From Phialophora verrucosa (lineage: Eukaryota; Ascomycota; Eurotiomycetes; Chaetothyriales; Herpotrichiellaceae): DNA of 64,000 bases. Position numbers and translations under genes: made by a program. Positions within the stretch are counted from its first letter, which is position 1. Each line of letters begins with the position of its first letter. The stretch lies in the NCBI GenBank assembly GCA_002099365.1, contig MSED01000013.1:2170001-2234000 (forward strand), read 5' to 3'. Below the pieces are notes generated by a model, which searched no databases, was not told where the DNA came from, and worked only from the letters and a program-made list of their open reading frames with translations. Shown piece by piece: positions 42,904-54,947 of this stretch.

Positions 42904-43507
42904 GACCGAGCCATCCATTTTTCATGCCGCGGATATTTTATGATTGTATCCCAATTTCCACGTAAGAGCATCACTGGCTCGAGTCGTCCATTCTAAGAGT
43001 CCTGAATCGTGGAGAATTTCGCCGCTGTTGGCTTGGGGTTCATGGTTAAAAGACAGGCAATGGATTGTTTGCTGTGAGCTGATATTGGCCGAAGGTGGTT
43101 GCAGTGACATGTCAACGTTTGCACGCAGCTGTTCTTGCAGACCGTGGCTTAGCTGACTCGAGGTATTGCGTCCGTGGAAGGCATCTGTTGTAGCTTGAGA
43201 CCTTGACGTTCAATTTCCCTGCAGCCTGCCGTAAACCGGCGTGACCGGGTTGTCGGGAGATCTCCGGCCCGAAGCCGAATCGCTTACTGCCCCTTCGCCC
43301 TCGTTGGTCGGACACTCGCCCGATGAGGTAGTGAACCCGATATGAGGCCACGATGAAAAGCCTTCTTCAAATGTACATAAAACATCGATTCCCAGCGAAT
43401 GTAGATGATAGACCGGGATAGAGATATAATCGATTCATTTGTTTTCCTGACCATCCGACATAAATTGACCATCCTTCTTTCGAAAGGCTAGACCCAATCA
43501 CCTCACA
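42904..43507. other. Intergenic upstream of HAD phosphatase
   Basis: About 600 bp, presumed promoter of the HAD gene. Nothing specific is seen. Confidence 0.45.
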
Positions 43508-44348
43508 ATGGGTTCGATCGACGAGCACAGTTTTTCCGCGCCACCCGAAGTCGTTTCGGCCCATGGCCTACTGTTTGATTTTGATGGTAAGACTTTCCGT
43601 CATACATATGTAATGGCATGGTGCAGGAAGTCTTTGCTCATGAGACAAAAGGCACTATTATAGACAGCACACCTGCCATCGTGAAGCATTGGCACAAGCA
43701 AGGGAACCTCATGGGGGTAGACCCTAACGTCATATTAGCGACGTCCCATGGTAGAAGGAGCATAGATGTCTTCAAGATGTATGATCCTTCCAAGGCAAAT
43801 TGGGAATGTAGGACTCCAGCGCTCCATCATTCTCGTCACCCTGTGGCTGACAATGGCGTCCAGATATAAGCCACGAAGAAAGCCTAATACCCAAGGAGTT
43901 CGGCCACGATGCCGAGGAGATTCCCGGTGCACGGAAACTCTTAGTGAGCTTGGATCATGTCAATGCTCCTTGGGCAGTGGTCACGTCGGGCACGAGAGGA
44001 CTCGTCAATGGCTGGCTTGAGGTGTTGAACCTCGCGCATCCCCGCACAATGGTCGTGGCCGAAGACGTGGAGAATGGCAAACCCGATCCGACTTGCTACC
44101 TGCTCGGTCGACAGCGCTTGAGACTGCCTGAAACTGCAGAGATTCTTGTCGTCGAGGACGCCCCTGCTGGTGTCCGAGCGGGAAAAGCCGCGGGTTTCAA
44201 GGTCATTGGCCTAACCACCACGCATACCATCGAGCAAGTGAAGGAGGCCGGGGCTGATTGGATCGTGCAAGACCTCACCAGTCTGAAGCTCAAGGCCTTT
44301 CAAGATGGAAGAGTAGAGATTGTAATCAGTGATGCTTTGGTCAACTAG
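43508..44348 (+). CDS. HAD-family phosphatase (Gpp/DOG-type)
   Basis: Exons 43508-43586, 43652-43807 and 43864-44348 give 239 residues. The first HAD motif LLFDFDGTIIDST is split by the first intron after the DFD aspartates. Motif II is VVTSGT, motif III/IV is GKPDPTCYLLG and ILVVEDAPAGVRAGKAAGF. Length and motifs match the 2-deoxyglucose-6-phosphate and glycerol-phosphate phosphatase subfamily (yeast Dog2, Gpp1). The enzyme is a soluble Mg-dependent phosphomonoesterase of uncertain substrate. All splice sites are canonical with a CTGAC branch point in intron 2. It is the last gene of the cluster region before a long gene-poor stretch, and whether it belongs to the cluster is unclear. Confidence 0.88.
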
Positions 44349-47300
44349 CGTAGGACATGGGCTAATTGGTCGTATGGCCTATCCCCACGAGCATTCTCCA
44401 GCACAGCGTCGGCGATATGGAAAGAGCGGGAAACGGAAAGCGAAATGAACTGGCTTGCATAGACGATAGATTTGCCGTGTTGCCGACTCGGAGTTCCGTA
44501 TGATGGAGCTTTTTAGACGCCTTTCTGTATAGGATATTACTGTCACGGACGTGTCTTACTGGCCTCGTTTGAAATCGATTGAGGAGTCAGGCTCCCCCGG
44601 AAGCGACTGTGGGAACATGTTATGAAACCCCCATCCTGCCTCATGTAGAAGCTGCAGTCCTGCCATATACAGTTAGCAGTCACTCGGAGCACCGGGAAGC
44701 CTCAGAGGAGCCGTGATTCTAAGGGTTCTGCTTTAGCTTTGAGAAGTGTGGACTCGAGAATATTTCTGCGAAACAACTATTCAGTCGCAGACGGGTTTAT
44801 TCATACGCCGATCGGGATCCTGTGGGGAAGGGTAGTGGAATATGCGCAGGGCGTGATCGGTACTGCCTTAAGGGTCGAATCTTGACTCAAGCCGGGAGTC
44901 CTGTTGCTCCCAAGGGGGCAGATTCCCGTGCATTTCAGTTTTAATGTAGCCGTGCAGTCAATTTCACCCGGGTGTATTCTCGCGGGCTTGACCGTTACAC
45001 AGCGGCGAATCGGAACTGTCTCCCCTGTTCTGCCACATCGGTCTTGGGATGAAGAAAGGCTGTGGGACCATTTCGATGTTTGAGTCCCGAGGAACCTATT
45101 TTTGTCCTCGTGTCCAGATGCAACGATCGATCAGAGAGTGTCCGGATGTGACAGGTCAGAGCAAAGTCAAGAATCTCAAGTAAGAGCAAAGTAGACAGTA
45201 TTGTACCTGGTAGACACGAAAGATGCGGAGCCATACTGCGCATCTTCCGCGACTCGAGCAAGCCGCGACATGTGCTGTTTGCGAAGCTGATTGGCTGAGA
45301 CCGGGGTTGGTGGAAGATTAAATCAGGATCGAGTAGAGATCCGTTAACTGCTTAGGGGAAGACTAAGGAAACAGCCTGAGCGGTGCTTTAAAATGACGAG
45401 GCTCGGCTGAAGCCCGAGCCCGGCGACCAGAATCGCACGTGGCCAGAGATGCAAGGCTTGTGGCTTATCAAGCGAGCAGACCGGTCAAGAGCACGGAGAA
45501 TTGCTGGCATCAATCGCCTAAGCAAGGTTGAGAAGAAGTTATTTTCCGGAGGAGGATTTGGGTTAGGACTGGAGGCACCGTGCGCTACCGAGATCAAAGG
45601 AGTTCGGTAGAAACACACGCGAGGTTGGTTCAGAATCATTGTGGATGTTGAGGAAGAGTGGACGCCGACCGACAGTACTCGGCAGTCAAGGCTGAGGACG
45701 CGGGATGATTCCTGTCTGATGTCGGCGATTGCGTTGTCGGGTGGCCAGGCTAGCCTCTTTGCGGACCATGCGAAATTGGGTGTCTCTGATTTCGTGCGTT
45801 CCCCAAGCCTGGAGGGTTCCTTGCATATGTCAGCGCACCTGCAACGCCCCACAAAGCCAGAGGGACAAATCGTGCCTCAATTCGCATTTCGAGACACTGT
45901 CATATATTGTGGTACGCGAATGCTGGATCAGTTGCTCACGGCGTGCTTCAGGATCGAAGCCCCTGCATAAGTTCGAGACCACAACTTCGCGGGAGTCCAG
46001 AAGGGCTCTTGTCGCGCGTTTGGAAGTCGACGTGTAACAGGGCGATGTGTATGCGGTCAGGTGCCTGAGCGTGTAACCGTCATGTGTGAGTGGATGTCGG
46101 GGTGAAGCTTGGTGATGCAAGATGCGTGATAGGGTGATTTGGCATGGTGGTCGTTGACTGGACAGAGCGGTGGGCGGCGCTCCAGGCTTGCGCAGATGTG
46201 GACTGCGGTTCAGCTGTCTTTAACGCTGCGGGCTCCTCCGCCACGGCTGCAGGTACAAATTGTGTTATGCATCTCTCGACCACCAACAGGGGTCTAATCA
46301 TTATAGCCACGACGGGTGTGCATGGGCACAGGAAGTACTCGTATAGCAGCCCAGTGACGGATCATGTGCACGTCGCCTACGGAGTACGTCTTCTCAAGTC
46401 AGGTTCATTAACCGCGTCTCCTGGTAGCCGTCCTTCGGCCGCGGCAAGGCAGGCCATGAGATGTGACGCCCGTCAACGGTTAGGATCTCGATGAAAAGTG
46501 TGTCAAAGGATAAGGAGATCTGCAGCTCGCAGTGCATCCATAGTAAGGTGGAAGCTTCCGGGGATGTGAGGGGATGCTGAATCTCTCTCCTTTGCTAGAG
46601 TTCCGGGCAGTCGACATGCGCGTCATCTCTTCAGCTTCGCTAGTCGACGCGTTCTTGATAACTCGAGGTGGAGGAGCTGACAGCAGTCAGACACGGTAGT
46701 CAAGCCCAAAGTGCCTTTGTTTTTTGTCTTTCACTGTTCGAGTTTTTCATCTTGGTTCTAGAGCACGGCCACAGGTCATCTCGGCTGATCCTCTTTTCAA
46801 AACGCCTCTTAGGCAGGGTTTCAGCGGTTAGGCTCTTCTGAGTGGTAGGAACGCGCTGGATCCTTTCCCGTTCGGCGTATGACTGTGGCACAACGAGCCC
46901 TCTGGGCTGAAACCTGACAGGAAAGGTTAGTTCTGACGCAGAACCGGCCTGAAAGGGGCAAGGGAAATGCTCGAGACTGAGTTCTGCCTAAATGGGCCGA
47001 GTGGAGAGGCGCCCTTGCGGCTTGTCCCCTTCCGACCTCGATCACCTTGCCCTCCTCAAATTGCACCTGCGGACTGGCTGGCTCGCAGCATGGGGTTCCT
47101 GGTTGTTCACAGTTGTTCCTGCATATTTGGCGCCGACCAAGCCGAACAAGGGCTCTTGGCCAGCGACTCACTTCCCCGGGCTGAGGCGGCAGCTATCGAC
47201 GAGACGGCGGCGAGGGAGAACGGTTTGACAAACAAATCAGCATTGGAACACGCCTGCACGAGTGATGACATCTCTCGTGCTGGATCTGCTAGACTCACCA

Positions 47301-48543
47301 GATGGCGTCGTGCCTCGAAGACACGAGTAGAGAGGCATTCGTTTGGAGAAAGGCGTGAGAGGGGAAGTCACTTGCATGATGATGCGGTTTCAGTGGTGGA
47401 AGAAAGTGACTGGTCCTTCGTGTTATGCGCGAGCGCCTTGTTCCGCGGCGCAGCTTGCAACTTCCACCCTCTCAGTCTCGTCGCTCACTTTTCACTTCCC
47501 CCTCCAGCGCTTAACCTTTCACATCCAAAGCCCAACTCCTTCGAAAGTGCTTGTCTTTGACGCTGGTAGGGGTCACCATCATGGTCGCCGCTAACAGGAG
47601 CTCCACCCGTTGGCTTCCGCAGTGGCTGACTGGCTCGTCTCCGCCTATGGGTCTCCTGAAGCCCTGGTCGTTTGGCTTGCCAGCTTGACGGCTGTTGGCC
47701 CTCCACTACTCTCGCAAGTGGGGAGGGTGCCGCTTCAGTTGACTGCAAGAAAGTGAGTCGTGTACCAGCTGGGTATCCCTCTCATCGAGATTGATCAAAA
47801 AGATCCGAAGCGCACAATTCATCATCACAAACTCTTTGCATCTCGTGCTTCACCAGGAGGACATACTTTGATTCTGCACGTCGCTGTTGCGAGTCGACTC
47901 GTATCACCGTCCCGTCGCGGTATTGCCGACTTCAGAAAGCCTCGACGCCTTGATCCATATTTTTGCCGTTTGCCCCGGCCTTCTGGACCTCGTTAAGATA
48001 CGTCTCGCCTGATCCCTCGCGACGCCGCCTCAATCTAAAATCCCCGAGTCCGCCCACCTTGCCTTGCTCCTCTCTCTTAGTCTATCGCTATCGACGCTAC
48101 CAATAATCACTCTGTCGCCCGTTGCGTCTCTTCCTCTACAACGAGCGAAGAGAGCTGCTGGTGGGTTGACGCATCAAGCTTGAGGTCAACCACCTCCGGA
48201 CGTTGAAGCGTCTTTCGTTCCTTCCTAATTCCCACGCTTCGACACTTCGCTCCTTCCTTGGACTTCAGACCAACGCCGCCTTTTTTCGCGACTACCTCAC
48301 CCTCAGTCACTCCTTGCCAGTTTCAATTGCACTTCTTCAGCAGAGATCCTGACTCTCAGCTCTCACCGTTCTCTCTTTGATTGGCATGGCACCTATCTGA
48401 TCAGTCAACTGCTTCACCATTCCGATCCTAATCCCTCCCATGTGCTAGTTTCGGCTCATGCAGCATACCAGAAGAAGAGGAATCCAGTGGTGCCGGTACT
48501 GTACTTCGACCAAACCCAAGTTCAATCAGTCGCCAGAACAAAC
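44349..48543. other. 4.2-kb gene-poor stretch and probable long 5' region of the homeodomain gene
   Basis: No open frame here has recognisable motifs. Frames such as 45388-45852 (-) and 46967-47560 (+) are of low complexity and overlap others. From about 47.7 to 48.5 kb the plus strand becomes pyrimidine-rich (repeated CTC, TCC and TTC), as in long fungal 5' untranslated regions, so the homeodomain gene may have an extended leader. Confidence 0.4.
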
Positions 48544-50728
48544 ATGGAGTATATGCAGCAGAACGCCTTTGCCTTCACTCCCCAGCCTCAACACCCCTTC
48601 TTCTATCAGCACCTCCAGTACCCCACCTACGTGGCTCACCCCCAACAAGCCGTTGACGAGTTTTATATGCCCTACGCTGGAGCAGAATATGCGGATTTCA
48701 TGGACGCAGGGATGATGCACGACGATATTGGGGAATCTCAAGAGATCTCAACTCGCCCTAGACTCACCAAGGAACAAGCAGAGGTCCTCGAGGCTCATTT
48801 CCAGGCCAATCACAAACCAAGCTCGCAGCTCAAAAGAGAATTAGCCATACAGACTGGCTTGACTCTCAACAGAGTCGGGGTATGTTCGAACACAAAGAAG
48901 TAACTGCTATGAGCTGACAATGAAATAGAACTGGTTCCAAAATCGGCGGGCAAAGGCCAAGCAGCAGAAGCGACAAGAAGAATATGAGGCTCAAACCTCC
49001 TCAACTCATGTTCACACCAACGATGCGGGGGGCGACGAAGAGGCAGACGACGTGAAAGATGCCAAGTCATCGGAGGACTCCAGATCAGAAGATGTTTCCC
49101 CAACCGACTCGGTCTCGCCCACGAAAGCATCCAGCACGACAACAACCACAGACTCAACTCCAGATCTAGGCTCAAATGTCCAGACGCCGGACACGCCGGT
49201 ACAGGCAGTTGACAACTCGAAAGAGGCAAGTTGGAACTCGTTGCAGAGGGCACTTGGGCAAGCCAAGGCAGCACGGGCTCATCAATCAGGCCAAGCCCAA
49301 TTTAGCATGTCACCTCCAGCGCTTTCTGCACGGACCTCAGCTATGCAGCTGCCCTTGCGCATCAACAACCAGCAGACGACTCCATCACCATCATATGTGT
49401 CGGCCTGGAAAAGCCAACACGCCAACGGCAACTACATGGCGTATCCATCTCCCATCACGCTGCAGGACACCTCGTTCGATTTCGGCTTCGGCAACGACAT
49501 CGTTGATCAGTCGTCGGCTCAGGAGTCTACGATCGTCCCCGTGGTGGACTACGCACAAGATTCATTTCTGGTAACGCCTCAAGAATTCCACGAGCCTCTG
49601 GCCACTCCGAAGGGCACCACGCATCGGCAACCCGATCCGATGGGAGCTCTACCCTCACCTGGGTTCACGATGCCTTCTTACCCTGGATCTCGGCGTCCTT
49701 CGGCCACAGAAGACCTCTCAGCCACCTTCGGCAACGTTGCTCTTGCAGGAACACCGCCCAGTTTTGTTGCGGAACGGTACGGTGCAGGATCGATTCGTCC
49801 TCCTCCGAGTGGCCCTCTTGACATTGCTGCTCGGCGAAAGCGACCTCGACCTGCTGCATTGACTTCTGCCTCACTTCGGAGTCGCTCATACGGCGCAATG
49901 ACCTCTGTTTCCCCTACCTTTCGTCAGGGCGTAATGAGTCCTCAAGGTCCCCACAGTGTCCGCCACGTCAAGTCGGCAGGGCAAAGCCTTCACTCTCGAT
50001 ACGCGGGGATCCGTAAAGCTAGCTCAGCCCAGAGGTCACCCATGTGTGCAACAACCTTTGCCGAGGCTGACGCTTTCAACCAGTTGATGGCACGGCAAGC
50101 CATTGCTACAACACCCCTCGCAGAAGTGCCGGAACCCCAATTGTCGCCGGATCATGTCTCACAGAGCTTCAACTCGGTTGAACATGAAAAGAATCCCTTC
50201 TTCATACAGGACATGGACATGTCTAACCAATTCTCTATGCAACCACCTCAAAATCTTTCTATCACCACGGCATCACCTCCAACAACGCCGATGATGGCAA
50301 ACTTCACGAGCAGAGGGCCATCACGACCATCTCTCATGCCTCCTGCGTCTGCGCCTCCACAATATGCAACATTTCCCGACTACACACCACCTTATTCTGC
50401 TGGACCCCTTACCAATAGCAGTTGGTCAGATGCCCCGATGACATCGCCAGATGCTTCTTCATTCCCTGTCACCTACATGTCATCTCTGGGGTTTCCGCAG
50501 CACTACGACATTGTAAGCAGCCAACTCCAGCAGTATGTGCTACGTTCGGACAACAAGTCCGAAGTAGACATTGATTCTCATCTCGACCACAAGAAAACGG
50601 AGTTCTGCATCCAAGAATTTCCGAATCAAAAACAAGAACATGCACATGTTGCGCAACAGCTTGCTCAACAGAAGCCGAAGGCTTACGTGTTTGCAAATAC
50701 TGCTCCTCAAGACTACAATGGTGCTTGA
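48544..50728 (+). CDS. Homeodomain transcription factor
   Basis: Exons 48544-48879 and 48929-50728 give 711 residues. The start at 48544 gives MEYMQQNAFAF; the longer upstream frame begins at GTG. The homeodomain spans about 70-128: RPRLTKEQAEVLEAHFQANH in helix 1, SSQLKRELAIQTGL in helix 2 and NWFQNRRAKAKQQKR in the recognition helix. The intron (49 bp, GTATGT...AATAG, branch CTGAC) falls between LNRVG and NWFQNRR. This leaves Gly where most homeodomains have Gln (VQ/VK-NWFQ). The N-terminus is Gln/Tyr/Pro rich and the C-terminal 580 residues are low-complexity Ser/Pro/Thr with no other domain. It is likely a nuclear developmental or conidiation regulator, as known for fungal homeobox proteins. 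Confidence 0.87.
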
Positions 50729-51463
50729 GCAGCTACGAAGATACCCCTTTACTGTCATTGTTTACGTTGACAGTTGTACGGATATGAATTTTGATCTCAG
50801 TTCTTTGAGCGTATCAACACCGACGCACGGACGGCATCCTATGTTTTGAAGAAAAATGTATTAGCGATACGGTTTCATGGCATGAAATTAGACCTTGAGG
50901 GATACAGCAAGAGGCACAGGACGGCTCGCACAGACCGGGACGGAGGCGCTTTGCTGCTTTGAGAGGGACGTACAAATGTGATAATGCGAGGCACCCACGG
51001 GAAATGAAATGAGAACAGCCTTTGAGGAAATGAGTTCAAAAGATGGTTGGAGCTGAGAGTAGTATTATTTTCCTACGGTAATCTAGATTCACATTCAATG
51101 AATTCGACAACTACTGCTTGTTGCATCTGGAGAACTAGGAGCTTCAAGGGAATACTGAATACTTCCTTGAGTACCTCGTACTTTGATTGAGTTGGTTACG
51201 GCTCGAGTAGGATTGGGAGACAACAAAACACCCTTCGTACGGTTTATATCGATAAGGCAAATATTCCCAGACTTCTCAATTCTTCCTCAGTTGAGGGTAA
51301 TAATACTACTCCTGCTGCCGCTGCTAGTTTACGTACAGTAGCGGATAACGAGATTCTTCTCCGCCTGCGTATGATCCTTTGCCCCTCTCATGCGGTCAAC
51401 ATTTGAGACTGTCCATTCTCCCATCACCACCGCCGTCGACAACCGCCTATTCTCATCCCGAGT
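50729..51463. other. Convergent intergenic region
   Basis: 735 bp between the homeodomain stop and the con-6-like stop. AT-rich in its second half; no gene recognised. Confidence 0.45.
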
Positions 51464-51967
51464 CTAGTTCTGGTTCTGCTTCAATCGCTGATCAGGCTGG
51501 CCATCCTTGCGGAGTCCCTCGCCACCCAAGTGTGCGGCTCCCTGGGGCGCGTCACTGCCTCCGGAGCTCGAGTCGGAAGTGCCACCTCCGCTGCTGTGGC
51601 CGCCCTTCTTGCCCGCCTCGACGGGGTCGACTTTGCCGTGCGCAAACTCGGTTTGCTGGACGCGCTGATCGGGTTGGCCGTCCTTGCGGAGACCGTCGTG
51701 TTCTGTGTGGGTGATGTGTTAGCGGGCGTGGCGGTGGACGTGACGGTGGGTATGGATGGACGCGAATCAGGGTGCAGGAAGAGAGGAACGAGCGGGTGGT
51801 CATGATGGTGTGGAAAGCATGGAGGGCAATGAGGACTAGGAGGAAGAGAAGAACGAGGATAGTACGGTATGGGTGTCGTGCAGGTAGAGGTGTCACATTG
51901 AAGTGAAAGTCAAGGGAATGTGAGTGTCGAGCAAAGTATACGTACCGGTTGGCTTGTAGTCAGACAT
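51464..51967 (-). CDS. con-6: Conidiation-specific protein 6 (Con-6)-like small protein
   Basis: Two exons, 51967-51946 (22 nt) and 51702-51464, give 86 residues. The first exon encodes MSDYKPT, ending in a GTACGT donor; the 243-bp intron ends in ACACAG. The second exon encodes HDGLRKDGQPDQRVQQTEFA, then HGKVDPVEAGKKGG, a Ser/Gly linker and a second copy GEGLRKDGQPDQRLKQNQN. The duplicated LRKDGQPDQR motif and DPVEAGKKGG are hallmarks of the Con-6 family of small hydrophilic proteins abundant in fungal conidia, of unknown biochemical role. The intron is unusually long for this genome and the exon is short, so simple frame searches miss the gene. No signal peptide or membrane segment. Confidence 0.85.
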
Positions 51968-54947
51968 TGTTTGTTTGGTGGTGGTGGGTTGGTCAAGTTG
52001 ACTTGGTTGACAGTTGCAGAGTTCACGGTTGCTGATGATGTTGATGCGGGTTGATGCGGATTGATGCTGATGAGAAAAAGTGCTTTCTGTTGCGAGGGAA
52101 GTGGTGAGTTTATATAGACGAATCGTGCCCGCGCTTTCCTTCTTGACCGCTTGTCCTCTCCTGCTGTCGTCTTCACCAGCTCCGCCAGATGTGACGGAAT
52201 CCAATGCATGCATGCTCGAGATCGTGACGTCGTGATTCCAGCTTGTATCTGTGCACGTCCTCATACGGTACCGCCATTATCGTGCCCTGCGTGCGTCAGC
52301 TTCATCATAGTGCTTGCATCTCACACCATCAGCGGTGACAGGTCGACACTGAAATGGTGAAGTCATGATTCATTACTTCGAGCCTCCGGTTTGTTCGAAC
52401 CCGTGCCGCCTGCTAGCTGGGGGATCGGGTACCTGGTTCCTGCAGAGGGGATCCCGATCGGAGTGTCCAAGCAACAAGGGGTGGATCACTTCAGACCCCC
52501 ACAACGCTGAGAGCGAGTTCAAAGACCCATCATCAAACCTAGATAAGCATTCTCATCGAAGTCAGGCGGGCAACCCAGGTGTCTGGCAACGCCGCATCCA
52601 TCCTAGTCGTGCGTCCCTTGGTGACGTGTCTCATACATTGCGGAGGCCCTGGTCGATCGAAGTCACTTCGAGTAGATCTCGATACGTACCCCGTGGAGCA
52701 GTCCTGAGTGACTAGATCGATCGATCGATCCGCGTCCATCTGTATCATAACTGTGCGAGTGCGGATACCGATCTGACAAGGAGCATTGATCCCCGCTTTC
52801 TGACGGGTGGTAAGGAGGAAATAACGTCATGACCAGAGGGTGCCGTGGGAGCGGAGCATTGAAGCCAGAGACTCAGGCTGGAATATGCCGATACCCCAGC
52901 TACCCACTTGATGATGACCTGTGCGTCAGACGGTATGGCCCTCAAAGGCCCCAGAGCCCGAGATGCAGGTCCGGCATCCACCGCTCCAAGAACTCGTATC
53001 GTACGAGTAGGGAGATCGAGGAGCTTACAACGCAGGTGTCTCAGTATACAGAGGATCCAGAGTTGAGCGGGCTGCGTATCCATCTCCTTTTGTTGATTGT
53101 CAGACTTGCGGAAACTGCCTAGAACTCAGAGTACTCATACTCATCGACCAAGGCCTCCCATCGACGAACGATACCCGCGGTCCGGCAAGCTCATGACGAT
53201 GGATGTGATGAGGTCAAGAGTCAAAAAGCTCCTTTGTCGACATCGAAATTCCCCACAATAATAGATTGCGCTAAGCATCAAGGCCAGCATAATGGTTGCT
53301 CATTCGTCCAAAGCCAGAATGTGTCTGCAGGAACCCCTGGCAGTGATGATCTAGGCTTGAAGTGGTCCAGCCCCGACCGGGGAAGAAGAGAGATCGTTGA
53401 GATTGGCGAGGCAGGCCGGTGTGGGTGATCGGGCTTCGGTTGCTGGTCCGTGGATTCAAGAACAAACCGCCCGTTGTGTGGATGGAAAAATATGCGACGG
53501 GGAGAATCTCGTCATGACTTTTGGGCCGAGCCTCGCCTGGCTTGCATTTCAGCCTCGTCAGAAACGCGGCACGGAGCATGGGGGAAGCCTTGGCAAACTA
53601 CGCGGTTCTCCCCAGTTCTCCAACGCCAGGCGTTTTCCCGCCTCGTTAATATTCGGTACTTTATGTAGAGTCTCGCTGGTACAGTAAGTTGTTGTTATCT
53701 CGTCGGCCGACTTCCTGCGGCTTGCGATGGACAGAAAGCTAGGGACCGTTTGGTTACCAGATATTGGGGAGCATTTCCAGACGACACTCTTCAATTTCAC
53801 TCGAATGACAACTCTAAGAGAAATTGAAATCGACCCGATCTACGGAGTTCAGTAGTAGGCAAGGATCACGAATCTGATCAAGTGACATACAAGGCGTTTA
53901 CATCGATCTAACCTTGAAGATGAGCAACGCACGGCTTGCAAATGTCGCAGTACTGTACCATGTTCATCAGCCAGTGCCGTGAATCACTTCCACTCTTCAG
54001 CTCAAGAACTCGGTGGACGGGGGTCCGGATTGCTGTGTGTGTGGAGCTGTAGTCGAACATTCATCTCGCTATTTTTTTCCCGCTCGAATGGCAGCTAGAG
54101 CAGCTGGAGGCCATCAACCGCTGACTGGTTGTGAAAAGTAATCCCCGAGCGACTTGAAGCTATTGTTGCACGCGTGGGGTCTGCTGTCTAATGTCACTCT
54201 CCGAACTCTGGGGTTTTTACCTGTCCTTCTCATCAACCTCTCTCACTGGTCCCCTACGTTGGCTGCTTCATCCTGCATTCCGTCCCCGGGACCGATGCAG
54301 AGACCCTCACCGCTTGCTCCACGATGGGGATTTCTTTTATCAGGCCTCTTCGTGGTGAAACAGACCCGACGCAGTCAGAGTAGGAGGGACGGCGTGAGCT
54401 TGTGGAGGCGGCGGGAATTGGGCATGAAGACCCTATGGCATATGCGGCCGGAGGAAGCGGAAATTTGGGAGCAATAGTAGACAAAGATCGTTGAGGCGAC
54501 AGCGTTGATCGTCAGGAAGTGGTGCCCCTTTCCATCCAAAAAGTATGGGCTTTCACCGAGCCATGCCACTCATGCCGCCTCCTCCACGCCAATTAAGGGA
54601 CGATTGAAGCCGATAAGACGACTTGGAAACCTTGGTTGGCTTGAAGACACATCTCGCGCGCCGTAACACTATTACAGGAAGACATCCAAGTACAAAGCCC
54701 CTGTTGATAGATAGTGAAAAAGGGCGAATGTTTCCTGTACGAGTCCTACTGGACTCACGACGAAGTCGTAAGCTGCAAGTAATCCGCAGAAGCAACAGTC
54801 GTGACCAGTGGTGCAAGAGAAGGCTACGTCATCCGATAACATGCACGGCCGCCCCGCCTGAAGGCATCCCAGGTTCGCCTTGACAAACAAGTCTGAAGAT
54901 CTGCTGTAAGATATTATAAAGCGAAACGAGATTACAGACTCTGCGCC
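51968..54947. other. 3-kb gene-poor region
   Basis: The con-6-like promoter plus a long stretch with no convincing gene. It includes a (GATC)-type run (GATCGATCGATCGATC) near 52715-52730 and scattered short frames without motifs. A GTTCGAACCC at about 52395 resembles a tRNA B box, but no tRNA fold was found. A TATAAA box lies at 54915-54920, 28 bp before the methyltransferase ATG. Confidence 0.4.

Noticed and set aside
45388..45852. 154-codon minus-strand frame
   Set aside because: Ser/Arg/Pro-rich random-looking translation with no homology signal that I recognise.
46967..47560. 197-codon open frame in the gene-poor region
   Set aside because: No recognisable domain, overlaps several other frames, and composition looks random.
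47700..48500. Small coding exons upstream of the homeodomain gene
   Set aside because: The pyrimidine-rich sequence and lack of conserved motifs fit an untranslated leader better.
52387..52405. Possible tRNA B-box (GTTCGAACCC)
   Set aside because: No matching A box, acceptor stem or cloverleaf could be built on either strand around it.
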